Assembly (NCBI GenBank): GCA_050084985.1
Contig: JBITNC010000001.1
Span: 37,510,001 to 37,574,000 of the forward strand
Direction: 5' to 3'
From: Nageia nagi
Lineage: Eukaryota; Pinophyta
Length of the DNA: 64,000 nucleotides
Position 1 is the first letter of the stretch; every line of letters starts with the position of its first letter. This document shows positions 1-12,402 of the stretch, piece after piece. The notes beneath the pieces are model-generated. The model was not told the origin of the DNA, made no database searches, and worked only from the letters and a program-made list of their open reading frames with translations. Both the position numbers and the translations under genes were made by a program.

Positions 1-2500
1 TTTATTGTACATAATTTCAAATTGGATATGGCAAAAGCCCCTTGAATGTATGATCCTTCATGGGAGATGAAAAAAATAATAAGGTCAGGCAAGAAGTGTT
101 TAGCCTTTGCCCATGAGTATAGACCTCATATAGAATATTTTGTAAATAAAACTAAGCAAGAAGTAGAAATGTACCTTGAATGAAAATTTACACCCTTGAA
201 TAAGGAATGGATGACCCTTGAGGGAATAAAGAAATATAAGAGCTAAGAAAATAAGCAATAAGATTTTTCCCTCAGTCCAAATGTCCTCACTTGGCTAATA
301 GATTTGGGTTGGGGCTTGAATAAAGTTCATTACTTCACAAGGTTCAAATTTGAACACATAATAAATATCCATCATATTGAGAATGAATTATTTCAGAAAT
401 TTAAATATGATAAATTTTGAGAGTCATAGTACTCTAAAGACCCCTTGACAAAGTTTGGCGAGCCTCTTATCCTTAATTTTCAAGGAAAAATAGACATAGG
501 AGTGAGATAGATAGAGGTTGGACAAACTTTTAGCTTAGAAGAGCCTACTAAGAAAGGAGAACAAAACCCTTTGGATACTACTACTACTTTCCTATAATTA
601 TCTTTAAAAAGGAGAAGGAGAATTCAAATCCTTACTAAAAAATAATAGACCATAAAAAAAGAAGAAAAACCAGTAAAGAAACATCACATAACATAGCCTA
701 TATCACAAAGGACTATGTATCCACCTCTAGGAATCACAAATGAGATGTCAAAGATTGTAATAAAGGAGGAAGAAATATTTGATGCAGAAGAATTATAAGA
801 GCCTCAAAACATAGAAATTGCTACTTAGGAGGAAGTTCCATAAAAAGAGGAAGTCCTCCAAAAAGAAGAAGTCCCAAAAAAATAACACATGGAAATTCAA
901 CAAGTTAGGGAGAATGTACTTAAAGTGAGAATTTCTATAGTAATTGCACTCCAAGGTGGACTGGGTGATGATGGTGATGATGATAAATCTAAGAAGAAAA
1001 GAGACTCTAACCCAATGGACAAGGTTGATGATAAAGATAAGATCATGGAGGAAAACAAAAAAAAAATAGAAATTCAAGATTTTACACCTTCAAAGCAATA
1101 AAAATCCATTCAATAATTCACAACATCCACATTAGGTGTAAATACTCTTCATTCTTTAGTCCCTATAACTCCTAAGAGGAGATTAAATCAATTTTTTCTA
1201 TGCAAATTGAAGAACTCATTAATTGGGAAACTTTTGTTAATAAAACTCCTATGTTCCTTGAGAAACAGTCAAGAATTTTGAGTAAGGTAACAAAAATAGA
1301 AGATATTAAGATAGCATATATATCTTTCAATGAAGAAAAACTAAATATTGCTCCCATGACTATCATTGATGTAAGTATGCAGAGTGCTATGATAATTAAC
1401 CAATCTAGATTTCTTATAAATACTTTAATGGTGACTGGTAAAAGTATTCAAGTAATGCAGACTAAAATAGATAGATTGAATCATAAAATAGATCAATATA
1501 AAAAAGAATCTCCCTTAAAGGTAAAATAATGGTAAGGTTACAAAATAAAAATAAAAACCTACTCACAAAGTTTGATAAATAAAATTAAAATTTGAGAAGG
1601 GCTTGATAGAAACAAAGGTTAAGCTAGATAATGCAAATCAAACCATACGAGTCTTAAAGCTTAAGATGCAATTATAGATGGCCAAAATATCAAGCAAGTT
1701 GAGGTCGAATTACAAACCATTATAGCAGCTAACAAAGTATTATCTAATGATAATTTAAAATTATTGCTACTCATAAAAGGTTTTAAAAACTCCCTAGTGG
1801 AGTAAGTTGGGGATAGGATGGTGACTTTATCACACTTGAATTTGTTTAAAAGAATAGACACTACAAGCCATCAAATAGTTCAACATGCAAACCACTCTCC
1901 ATCAATTGGTTCTATATATACCAAGGTCAGTTATTGAAAAGATGTAGAGCTGGTTGAGAGTCTTGATTGAGAAAGATATAACTACCATTACTCCTAGAAA
2001 AAAACAATAATATTTGAGAAGGATATAAGATATATGTTAACTACAAAATTTGGTATTTGATATAGATATTAGTAAACATCAGCTCATAACAAAATTGAAT
2101 TTTGTTAATAAATTCTTTAATTCTTTGATTGAAATGAAAGCTCCCAAATTATGAGAGGAACATAATGTATAGGGTAGTGATGCTAGATGGGTAGTTAATA
2201 CCATTAAATTTCTTAAATAATATTTTTTTGAGAAGCAAATATTAGACTTACAATAAATAAATGATCTCACTCAAGAAGTAATTATAAGATTCTTGCATGC
2301 TGGGAGGCTAAAGAATGTTCTGATGGGTTTACTGTGAAGATTCAACCATCCCCTATTTTTTCACAAGTTGACTATCAAAACCTTAAAGATTTAAATAAGA
2401 AGATACAACCCTTCCTCCTAACAGAGTTGATTCCACCACCTAAGACTCCTACAAAATCTACTTCTAAATAGGCAACTAGAAGTAGCAAATAGTGGGTCCT
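1..2500 (+). pseudogene. Long decayed reading frame, unidentified
   Basis: One plus-strand frame reads as protein from the window edge to about 1195 with scattered stops, most in contexts explained by a C-to-T change. At the T-run near 1195 the frame shifts, then 1200-1529 is open for 109 codons. Coding-like text goes on, with more shifts, to a proline/threonine-rich end near 2495 (ELIPPPKTPTKSTSK). The middle (889-1101) is rich in Asp and Lys. The part at 1380-1800 is Gln/Asn/Leu-rich with heptad-like spacing, so a coiled coil is likely. I recognise no domain. It may be the accessory or gag-like frame of a transposable element, or a dead host gene. The start lies outside the window. Confidence 0.45.
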
Positions 2501-2754
2501 ATTCTCTAGCATGTAGAGACCCCTAACGCTACTAGAAGATTGTATTATTTTCGAATTGCACTTTGACTTGGGGTAACACACTATTATTATTTTATTTTTT
2601 TTAGAAAATTCTTTCTATGCTAGATTTTCTCCCTTTCATAAATAATTTGAGTCTTCTATTAGTCTTAAGTTTGAAAAATTTTAGGTGTTGTCAACATTCG
2701 ACTATTGTATATATAAATATTGGTATTTCATATTTTGCCTTATAAATTTCTAGT

Positions 2755-2975
2755 CAATGTCTAGTAGGTGTTACAATAACTCTCAAGGGTACAAACCTTA
2801 AGTCATGTTAGCAATCAAAAGAGCTAGGAACTGTATGTATACAAGAGTCATTTCTAGGAGTTATTGTAAATACATGTATGGGCATTATTATAAATATATG
2901 CCTAGGAGTTTTTGTAAATAAAAGTTGAAGAGTTGTTGTAAATATAGTATCTGAGAGTTGTTGTAAAAGTGGGTC
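2755..2975. repeat. Degenerate short repeat, 5 copies
   Basis: The phrase ggagttgttgtaaata recurs about every 30-45 bp in diverged forms (taggagttattgtaaata, taggagtttttgtaaata, agagttgttgtaaata and others). Spacing is irregular, so this is a worn tandem repeat. Confidence 0.5.
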
Positions 2976-3009
2976 CAAGTTATGTCTAAATAGTCAGCGG
3001 GAGATGCCT

Positions 3010-3270
3010 AGAAGTAAACAGAACTCATTGATTTTCTATAGTGACATTATCATTTTTGGTTAAAATTAGTGGGTCCTATAATAAGTAATGATGAGTGAAT
3101 ATCCATGAAGAAGTAAATAGAATCTATCAATTTTCAATAGTAACATCATCATTTTTATTTAAAATTAGTAGGTCCCAAAAGAAGTAATGATGGGTGAAGA
3201 TTCATGAAGATACCAAATAAAGCCCATCAATTCTGAAAGATGACATTAAAACTTTTAGCAAAAATAAATA
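3010..3270. repeat. ~99-bp tandem repeat, about 2.5 copies
   Basis: Copies begin near 3011, 3110 and 3209, a period of 99 bp. Each has a 'gaagtaaata' start, a 'catcaatttt' part, then 'aaaattagtgggtcc' and 'aagtaatgatgggtga'. The third copy is cut short. Origin unknown. Confidence 0.65.
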
Positions 3271-4384
3271 GTTATTAAGAAGAGCTAGATCATCAATAGA
3301 TATCAAAGAAAAGAAATAGAACTTGCCAAACTAAAGTGAGAGTAATGGGTAAGAAGTAAAACCCAAGTCCACTTGATCTTAAGTGTTAGACCTCTAAGGC
3401 CTTGTTAATATGTCGAATTCAACTTAATTCCACATAATAAGTGGCTTTTTATTCTTAAAATAACTTGGTATATTGTTAATCACCCCCATTAATATATTCA
3501 ATTAGAACTACAATATGGATCATCAATGGTTGCAAAGAAGTAGATGACTATTAAAAGAGCATAGTGGTAGATCATGCCTATTAAATTACAAATAAGTACT
3601 TCTTCAATCAACTTCAATACCATACTTAATCAACTATAGAACAAAGTAGGAGTAGTCAACAACATGTTAGGAATATTATGGATCAATGGATACAATTGTT
3701 CAAAAATTACAAATTTTCAAATAGTCATGTTATTGGTACTTATTCATTATGTAATCTAACTTAATTATAATATTTATTGTAAATAATTTTCTTCATCAAA
3801 TTCAAGTAAGATGAGTAATTATGTATATTCATGATATACAACAACTCAAGAGGGCATATAAATGTATAAATGGTAGATTGTTAGAAATCAATATGGTCAA
3901 ACATTCTAACAAATTTGCCCAGATCTGTAAGGTGCTTTCATACATGATAATGCAAATAGATAATACTTTTTCCTCTTGAAAAAAGTGGCTATTTATTACT
4001 TTTATGAATATTATATATAGAATGTTTTCTTAAGTTATGATTATGTATTATGATTATGAGACCCTAAGGGTAAGATAGCATACTATTCTTAAACTTGGTT
4101 ATGAATTGTTGCCTATGCTGTAATGCTTAGGCTGTGTAGTTCTTGTTTAAATTTTTTAGTTTAATGTATTTATATTTTTCTAGTGACTCTATACCTTTTA
4201 TCTCTTTCTTATTACTTTAAACCTTTACAATAGATAGGAACCAACTTATAACCCAAAGATTGAGTAAAAAATCAACATGAGCATATTTCCACCACCTTTT
4301 ACTCTTTCAAGCAACCTATTTTTGCAAGAAATAGAGAACTCAACTAGATAAAACCATTTCAGGTTATATTATATCAATTAATAA

Positions 4385-4453
4385 ATATCTATAATACTTT
4401 AAGCATTAAGTGAATTTACATTAAACAGAAATATTACATTATAATTTTTAACA
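4385..4453 (-). repeat. LARD-1 3' LTR, truncated
   Basis: These 69 bp match the outer end of the LTR at 8411-8895 (tactttaagcattaagtgaa, then a terminal ...taaca). To the left of about 4385 the similarity stops, so about 400 bp of this LTR is missing. Confidence 0.7.
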
Positions 4454-4468
4454 CTCTCTTTTAATGCA
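4454..4468 (-). promoter_or_regulatory. LARD-1 polypurine tract
   Basis: On the minus strand the purine-rich run ATTAAAAGAGAG directly precedes the LTR start TGTTA. The equivalent run at 56566 is ATTAAGAGGGAG. It would prime plus-strand DNA synthesis, and it identifies the adjoining LTR as the 3' one. Confidence 0.65.
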
Positions 4469-7400
4469 ATATTGGGTAGAGTCAAAAAGATAAAGATAAA
4501 GAGTAAGAAAGAGTTATCCTCCATATAGATATAAGTGGATATGAGAAATTTTATATCTTTGAGAAAGTAATAGAATATAGATGGTTCTACAAGGGCTCTA
4601 CTATTTAACCATTTTAACAAATGATTTTAAAATACAATAATTAACTAAAAAATAGTTTTTTTATACAAGAGTAGTCATTCAACATGTTGATATTATGAGC
4701 CTCCATGAGCTTGCATACCCAAAGTAACCTGCAATCTTAAAAAGAAAATGCAAGCTATAAGCAACACATAAATAAGATCAATTAGATATATCATATACAC
4801 TCATAAGATAAATATCATCTATAAATTGATCAAATGGTGTATAAAGATACAAGTAATCATATATTCATAACATCAAAGATGACATATATTATCAACTAAA
4901 TATCACATGTGCATACTAGATAAAATGTATTATCGATGACATGATATCAACAATATCATAGGTACATAATATTATCAGATGCATAATCAACAAAGTGATA
5001 TAAATGCATTCCTAAAAAAAAATATCATCAATCATCATAAATTAAAATTTAATTTTTGATTTTTATGTTTATTTATTTTATATAATTATTTTATATTTGT
5101 TGAGATTATATGAGGGTGTTATCACATTATAATATTTCATAATTTAATTCTCCTTTTTGATGATAAATATATTAACCATATCACAAATGATCAAATACCA
5201 TCTTGAATACCACCAAGTTAAGATTTTGAAAGGCATAACCATTTGAATAAATCAAAATTTACAAATCACAAATGCTAACTTGACCAGACACAAAGCTAAG
5301 ATTTACAAAACAAAGCATAATCTACTTACATAAGTTCTCATTTATTTACAAACATATTGATTTGAAGGTTTAAGTTCTCCTTCAACAATACTATAGCATA
5401 AATGAAGAATAAACCATAAAATACCATCTTAACTACCACGTTAAGATGCATAAGCTACAAAATACCAACTTGACTATGATATTAGTTAAGATGCATATAA
5501 TAAAATTTTATAACATTAATCTATCAAAATGGATTCAAATTTCATTAAACAATTACAATTTTGAAGAAGGGTGAACCTTTTTAACCACTCCAACAATGTG
5601 CAAACAATCTATTTTCATAGATATAACTTTTTAATATGGAAGTAAAAATATGGAAAATAGTACACTATAAGTCATCATGAAGATACCAAGCCAATACTTA
5701 TAGTCACCATATAATAAGAATTCAAACATATGCTTAGATTTGTGATGCATTATAAGTTATCATGAAGATGCCAAGCTAATACTTATAGTCAACAAAAAAA
5801 TATAAAATATGCTTGAATTTTATACTTGCTAATAAATAGCAATGTGATACAATCTATCAATATGAAAGTAAAAAGTACAATATCCATCCATAAATATGGA
5901 TAATCTTCTATCAATATGAAAGTAAAAAATATAGCATCCATCCATAAATATGGATAAATTTCTCAAACATGGAAGTAAATAATGTGGTATGAATCTTTAA
6001 AATAATATTTAGATTTTATACTCCCCCGTAAGACTAACATCATCAATAATTGTTGCCTATTACTAAGCTTTACAAATATAAAGAGGAACATATACTTCTC
6101 AAAGGTAGTCATACACTTCCTTTTTAAAGTAATATTTTTATATATTCAAAAGCAATCAATATTGAATTATTCTCTATAAATTTTGTGAAGAAAGTTTAAA
6201 AACTTTTCACTTCAACAAGTATATTATCCAATGTGCAAATTTTTTTTGAGGATTAATGCATAAAAATTTTAATGTTAAGAAAGTTTAAAAATTTTACTTC
6301 AACAAGAATTTATGCATAATTAAAAAATTTTTATCCAACTTAAGGATTAAGAATAATGTGTATAAATAATGAGGATAGTTTGAAAATAGTTGCATAAACT
6401 TTTATTTCAAATAATATGCATAAAAGAAATATTAATATTAACCATCAATTTTATAATCTAATGCACATTAATCATACTAAATTTTTTACAATATTAATTT
6501 AAATGCAACCAATAAAGGATAGTGCATATTATAAGGTATAAAATTTTCATTTCAAACACTAGCACATCCATAACAAATTTTCAATATGCATAAACATGCA
6601 CAATTGCATTGCAACCAATAATGATAGTGCATTTCAAAGAAATTTTTATCTAAATTTTCACTTTATGCATATTCAAGCACATCACATTATGCAAATCACA
6701 TACAATAAATATTTAAATTAACAATGTGCTTGTATGCATATCTAAGTACAATATATTTTCATCCAACTAAAAAGATTAATTATATGCATAAATTAACTAT
6801 CCAAGCATAATAAAAACATAATAGAAACACAACAATAATGCCACTTCATTTTTTTTTTCTTTGTCATCAAAAATTTCACACATTGAATTTTAGATAGGAC
6901 ATAAGAAAAAAATTATCATTTTTGCCTTACAAAATTATCAATTTAAAAATTGAATCAAACATTTGCATTTGTCTTTGTAGATTTTTAATACTTAGAAAAC
7001 TTTGACCAAAAAAGCTATTGCATTGATAACAAATATGCATAAAAAAAAACCATAGTCTATAAATTTATCTAAAAGATTAAATAGGTTTATCCAAGGCATA
7101 CAATTTATAAATTATCATAGTAATTTGCCTAAAAGATTAAATAGGCTATCTAAGGCCTTAATCAAATATTTTCCAACTTAATGTAGAGAATAAAATATTT
7201 GATACTTAAAAAATTACTATATTTGCAAAACATTCATAGGCAAAAACATTTAAGAAAAATTTTATCCACATAGCAATAATCATGCATTTAAATAAATAAA
7301 GTTTGCACTAAGGTGAGAATTTAACAATAAAAAATTTCTTATACATAAAAATGCATGAGTTACAATTTAATCCATGCTTAAAAGTAGGTAATTATCATTA

Positions 7401-7910
7401 ATTTAAATTTTTACTTAAAAATTACACCATATTTTAAAAGATTTTAAGATTTAAATTAAACTCATTAAAAATTAGAAAGTCTACTTTTTTTTTTTAAATG
7501 TCTCCCCTTTTATTTATAAAAAAATGATAATAAAATAAGGAGCTCATAAAAATTAAAACTTTTATTTTTTTAAAAAGGATAATAAAAAAAGAAGCTCATA
7601 AAAAATTAGGACTTAAATTTAACTCATTAAAAATTAGAAAGTGTCCCTTTCCTTTTTTTTTTGAAAAGAATCCTCTTTTGTTTTTTTTTTAAAGGATAAT
7701 AAAAAAATGAGCTCATAAAAAATCCCCTCCTTATTTTAAAAAAATAGCAACTTTGTTATTTTTTTTATAAAAAATACTTGTCTTTCCAAAAATAAAGCTC
7801 CTCTTTTTAAAAAAAAAATACAAAAAAATACACTTTTGTATTTTTTTTAAACTACATTTTTATTTAAACAACAAAAAATAAATTGTTTGTTTAAAAATAA
7901 AGCTTCCATA

Positions 7911-7934
7911 ATATATATATATATATATATATAT
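7911..7934. repeat. (AT)n microsatellite
   Basis: A pure run of alternating A and T inside LARD-1. A shorter interrupted AT run lies at the matching place in LARD-2, near 59842. Confidence 0.9.
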
Positions 7935-8396
7935 TTGCAAGCTTTTGTAACCTTTGTTAAATATAGCAAAATAATATTTTAACTTTCTTGCTAAAAAATT
8001 TTATTACAAAAATCATAAATTAGGTTTTGGAAGCTTTCAACTAAGTAAGATCTTAACATAGTTTTAGAATCTAATATTAGATTTGACTATGAGAAAAAAA
8101 TTAGAAGTACTAATTTTTCAAGATCTTAGATTCTAACCATATATTATATGTAACATCTAATTAAGATAAAATTTTACTTTAAATTTGAGCCTATTTTTCT
8201 CAAGATAAAAACATGTTAGTATGGATATCAACTTTTAACTTTTCAAAAAAAAAAAAGAAGATATATTGAAATTGATTAACCAATGAAGTTTCAAATAAAA
8301 TTGAAATAAGATTAAGGGATAGATATACCTTGAATTTGAGAAGAATTACCTCAAAAAATCATCAAGTATAAGTTTAAGGAGACCACAACAAGGAAA

Positions 8397-8408
8397 GCTC
8401 TGATATCA
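8397..8408 (-). promoter_or_regulatory. LARD-1 primer-binding site (tRNA-iMet)
   Basis: The minus strand reads TGATATCAGAGC, one base from the plant initiator-Met site TGGTATCAGAGC. It lies 2 bp inside the LTR edge, the usual place. Confidence 0.8.
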
Positions 8409-8410
8409 CT

Positions 8411-8895
8411 TGATGGAATTGAAGGATTCTATAAAATAAGATCACCTTGAAGCTTCTCTAACAAATCTAACATTTATCTTTTTAAAAAAGTAATAATTAA
8501 TCATATAAAAAATAACACATCATGTATAGTGTTTTTTCCATCTCTTGAGAGTGCATCCACTTTGAACCATCATTCTATTACTTCTTATAAGATAATTCTC
8601 TTACAAATTCTTAAAATGTTTTTTACAAAGCTCTTACAAGAGCATCTCTACAAGACAAACATTATCATGCTTCATCTAGTTACATAATGAGAGGGGGCAC
8701 CTCTCTATTTATAAGAAGAAATTCACCTTTTAACCTTCTTTTTACCCAAGGGTATGATTAAAGGTGTTTTTATATTTATTCTTCTTTCTATATTTATTCC
8801 CTTAATATTTTATAGTATCTAAAGATACTTTAAGTATTAAATGAATTTACATTAAAAGAGAAATATTACACAATATTACATTACAATTTCTAACA
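8411..8895 (-). repeat. LARD-1 5' LTR (485 bp)
   Basis: Bounded by TG and CA (plus strand TGATGGAATTG ... TTTCTAACA). It matches the LTR at 56135-56565 along its length, including the promoter block. The primer-binding site lies inside its left edge, so this is the 5' LTR of a minus-strand element. The outer edge abuts gypsy-1 integrase sequence at 8896. Confidence 0.85.
8706..8713 (-). promoter_or_regulatory. TATA box in LARD-1 LTR
   Basis: Minus-strand TATAAATA, followed by a purine/pyrimidine block (gaggtgccccctctc) also kept in LARD-2 (TATA at 56395-56402). It is the probable core promoter of the family. Confidence 0.5.
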
Positions 8896-9110
8896 AACTC
8901 AATTTTTTATTACTTGTCTTATTGGTGCAACATAAAAAACACCCTTTTTATGTACTTGAAAATTTGATCTTGAATCTTTGACCAATATACATACCTTTGC
9001 AACTTGTACAATATCTTTCTAACCCCAAAATATCTCATAATATTTGAAATATGTAATTTTCTAATTAGTCTAACCCTTTCACCAATAGGTACATATAATG
9101 CATTAAAATT
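8896..9110 (-). pseudogene. Integrase zinc-binding domain, truncated (gypsy-1)
   Basis: The minus strand reads a typical gypsy integrase N-terminus (VPIGERVRLIRKLH ... YFGVRKILYKLQRYVYWSK). A one-base frame change then gives GCFLCCTNKT, which holds the C-x-x-C pair. The text stops at the LARD-1 LTR edge, so the DDE core is absent. This domain normally binds Zn and helps integrase multimerise. Confidence 0.7.
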
Positions 9111-9379
9111 ATAAAGTTAATTTTATAAATGAAAATCATCCAAGCCCCTATACTTGAACCTAGATGAATATAACTGCTCATACACCTCTTCAAAGTCAAG
9201 ATCTTACACATATGCCTCTAAAAATAACTTAAAAGGAAAAAAAAAGATATTTTAGCACTGAGAGGGACCTCACTGGCCCCTATTTGTGCATTGTTAATAG
9301 CCTAAAATTAATATTATACACTACTAGCAATGTGGAATTTGTAGGTACAAATGGTATACAAAATATGTAGATAACTTTA

Positions 9380-10420
9380 TTATGTGTTCTTTTCTTATAT
9401 TTGATCATAAGATGAAATTATTGTAAAAAATCTATCCATCTATAGTGTCTAGTTTGTTGCAATATTGATTGCGTTTAACTACTTTAATAGTTGATGATTA
9501 GTATGAATGATTGTTTCTTTTTCCATTAAGTAATGTTTTCACTTTTTAACAACTTGAACTAAGCATACATTTCCTTATCATATGTAGGATAATTGAAAAT
9601 GGCCACACTAAATTGTTTGGAATGATAGCAAATTGGTTTACCTTCATGTAACAAAATGACCCCCATGACATAGTCACTTGCATCAGTATCCACTTTAAAT
9701 GGCTTTTTGGAAATTAAGAAGTTTTAGCATGGGTGCACTAACAATCTTTTGCTTCAAGGTATAAAAAGTTTTATCATTGATTTTTCAATTGAAAAAATTA
9801 CCTATTACTAGTTATATCATGTAAAGGTGAAACAATATGAAAAAATCAACAATAAACTTTTTCAACAGCACCTAAGAAACTCCTCATTTTAGTTACATTA
9901 GTTGACTTTAACCAATATACTATAGCACTTACTTTATTAGGATTTATCTTAAGTTGTCCATGATCAATAACATGGCCAATATACACCAAAGTATATATTC
10001 TAAACTCATATTTAGATATTTTCAATAATAACTCCTTATATAAAGCTTGAAATACTTGTTTAATATGTACATGTTCTTTCCAAGTAGAACTATAAACATA
10101 TTATTCATCATCCTCATAAATGTGGCTAGTGCATTGCAAAAATCAAATGACAAAATAAGCTACTCAAATGGACCTTATCTTTTTTTGAAAGCAATCTTCC
10201 AAATGTCCTCCTTTTTGATTTGAACTTGGTGATATCCATTCCTTAAGTCTAGCTTTGTGAAGAATCTTTCCCCTTGCAATTGATCTAAAAGATCATCTAT
10301 CTGAGGTAAAGGATATCAATTTTTGATGCTGATTTTGTTAAGTGATCTCTAGTCAATACACATCTTTCAAGTTTGATCCATTTTTAGAAATAAAATAATA
10401 AGTGATCCACATAGATATGT
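9380..10420 (-). pseudogene. Reverse transcriptase / RNase H (gypsy-1)
   Basis: RNase H is clear around 9450-9710: FKVDTDASDYVMGVILL, then CYHSKQFSVAIFNYPTYDKE. The RT connection (KINPNKVSAIVYWLKSTN, MRSFLGA) lies at about 9880-9990, and the RT palm (DIWKIAFKKR near 10180, then NALATFMRMMNNMF) at 10100-10200. Between MMNNMF and SSTWKEH, near 10090, the residues that normally carry the catalytic Tyr-x-Asp-Asp are missing, so this RT is dead by deletion as well as by stops. Confidence 0.8.
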
Positions 10421-10779
10421 ACTTGGTACAATCACACCTTGATCAACTAACTCTCAAAATTGCCTCTTTATCACCTCTTGCTCTAAAAATAATTATCAAT
10501 ACAAAGCTATGTTGGGAAATAAAGCATTAGGTAACAACTAAATATCATGCAATATATCCCACAAAAGAGGTATTTATTGTGGGTCTACAAATAAGTCAAC
10601 AAATTATCTAATCAATTTTTGCATTTGTTCTTCCTTTCTATATGCTATTAACAACTTAGAGTTAGTGTTGCATGCTACTGAAAGCATGATATTCACCTCA
10701 AAAAAAAATTTGGTTTTCATCATGATCAAGAAAAATATTTTAGAAGCATTTACAAAATATTTTACCTAAATGGAAGTGA

Positions 10780-11170
10780 CCAAAGGTAGTTTTTTTTTAC
10801 TTTTATGTGCACTAGCTAGAAACACCTTTTCATCTTTCATCAATTTCATCTTATGTAGTTTTTGGTAATGAATACCATCTCTATCCCATAAATAAGTGTT
10901 ACTAAGAATATAACACTAAAAATATCTAAAAGAATAACATCAACTACAACTTCATCAATATACTTTACACAAATAACAAATTTCAACTTACATTATTTAG
11001 TGACTTGCAAAGTAGGATTGTGATGCACCCAATCCAAAGGATATGGATTTGTATGGTTGAAGTTTTTCAATCTCAAATTAGTTAACCTAGATTTTGGAAT
11101 CAAGTTTGATTAAGAACTTGGATCAATGAGGCAATCCACTCTTATTTTCTTAATTTGGATTTTGAGGTGG
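10780..11170 (-). pseudogene. Aspartic protease region (gypsy-1)
   Basis: The minus strand reads IRVDCLIDPSS, where a chromovirus protease has its D-T-G active site, so Thr-Gly is now Pro-Ser. It continues NLIPKSRLTNL, then PYPLDWVHHNPTLQVTK and VVVDVILLDI. Stops interrupt the frame. The enzyme normally cleaves the Gag-Pol polyprotein. Confidence 0.7.
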
Positions 11171-11329
11171 AATATATGATTCCTTTATTTTTTAATGTCT
11201 TGATATTCTTCAATATTTTGAATGGTTGAATACTTTATTTTCTCATCAACATTCGAACTTACCTCAACATCCTCATATTTAAGAACCATAGCATTAGTTT
11301 TCTCCTTATTCTTTTTCTTATATGGATGT

Positions 11330-12210
11330 AATTCTGGATGAAGTTTCCAACATTTATTATTTACATGATCATCTTTATCATAATGAATACAATGCCTATT
11401 ATCATATTCTTTCTTTAAAATATTAGTGGTATTAATTTCTTAATTTGCCTTTATCTTGAGATTTACCTTTATCTTGTCCTCCCTTTGAATTAGAAGCCTT
11501 CTTTGATTCATCATATTGTCTCCTCACTTTACCATCTTTGTCTAAGTATTGTGCTTGCACACATACTTGATCAAGACTAGTAGGATTAAACAATATGATA
11601 GTTTTTTGCGAATGATAATGTAAACTTATAATGTACTTTATTAAAATTTGAGGATATTTTAATGAAACCCCAAGTAAAGTAGCTTGTTTCATAAATTCCA
11701 TAGTGTATATTGAACCATTTTTCCTTTTTTATTATCTAAAAAATTACCATTTTATTAATTATTTATTATGATGCTCCAATGGATAAAATTGATCTCTTAA
11801 TAAGTTTTTAAATTCAACCTAAGAAGATACTTTTGATAAGTATTTATGAATAAGAGTTTCTATATGTATTTCTTACCAAACTAAAGCATGTCCACCCATA
11901 TTTAATCTAGTAGAAAATATTTTATCAACATCATTTAGAACACTATTAATTTTAAAATAAACCTTCAATTGTTTCAACTAATTATTCAACTTTTTCTCAT
12001 AAACCTCTCCACCAAAAGTAGAAATGTCATCTTTGGCATCCACCTTGAATGGAACTCAATTTGATAAGAATGATAAATTAGGTCCTCCAACCACATTTTG
12101 ATATCTCTAATTGATATTTACATTTGCTCCAGTAGCCAACAACTCAACCAAATGAGCTAAATGCTTATCCATTGCCAAAAATCTCCTTTTAAAATTGACA
12201 TTCAACATGG
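11330..12210 (-). pseudogene. Gag (gypsy-1)
   Basis: The frame begins near 12209 (MLNVNFKRRFLAMDKH), passes a Retrotrans_gag-like core (GGHALVW, YLSKVSS, EFKNLLRDQFYP) and stays open at 11432-11701, ending in a Lys/Gly/Gln-rich tail typical of nucleocapsid. The stretch IILFNPTSLDQVCVQAQYL is characteristic of this gag group. A worn zinc-knuckle region follows near 11340-11400. Confidence 0.7.
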
Positions 12211-12388
12211 TACAAACAACAAACTATTGCTCCTCAAATCATCCATTTCAACCAATTTGCACCTTTGACCAATCTAAGGAACCTTAGAAATCAATTCTAA
12301 TCTTTGATATCTCCTCTTAAATATCAAAAAGTATGTTTCTTGTAGCCTAAAATCTCTAAAATTTTGGCTCCAAATGTTATGCACACAA

Positions 12389-12400
12389 GCTCTGATACCA
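12389..12400 (-). promoter_or_regulatory. Gypsy-1 primer-binding site (tRNA-iMet)
   Basis: The minus strand reads TGGTATCAGAGC, an exact plant initiator-Met site, 2 bp from the LTR edge at 12403. Confidence 0.9.
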
Positions 12401-12402
12401 CA

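Larger units (their letters stand above)
2501..4384. other. Non-coding AT-rich stretch
   Basis: No reading frame, LTR pair or RNA gene is evident. Two short tandem or degenerate repeat blocks (2755-2975 and 3010-3270) are listed separately. The right edge is where the truncated LARD-1 LTR begins. The missing 3' part of gypsy-1 would be expected here if LARD-1 had inserted cleanly, but I could not find integrase sequence on the minus strand. Confidence 0.5.
4385..8895 (-). mobile_element. LARD-1: non-coding LTR retrotransposon
   Basis: This element has the signals of an LTR retrotransposon but no coding capacity. Reading on the minus strand there is a 5' LTR (8411-8895), a primer-binding site for initiator tRNA-Met (8397-8408), about 3.9 kb of AT-rich DNA with no frame over 60 codons, a polypurine tract (4454-4466) and a truncated 3' LTR (4385-4453). 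The interior matches the block at 56566-60353 in order over nearly its whole length. This layout is that of a large retrotransposon derivative (LARD), which must be moved by proteins from another element. It sits inside the integrase zinc-finger region of gypsy-1. The left target flank is lost, so no target duplication can be shown. Confidence 0.75.
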
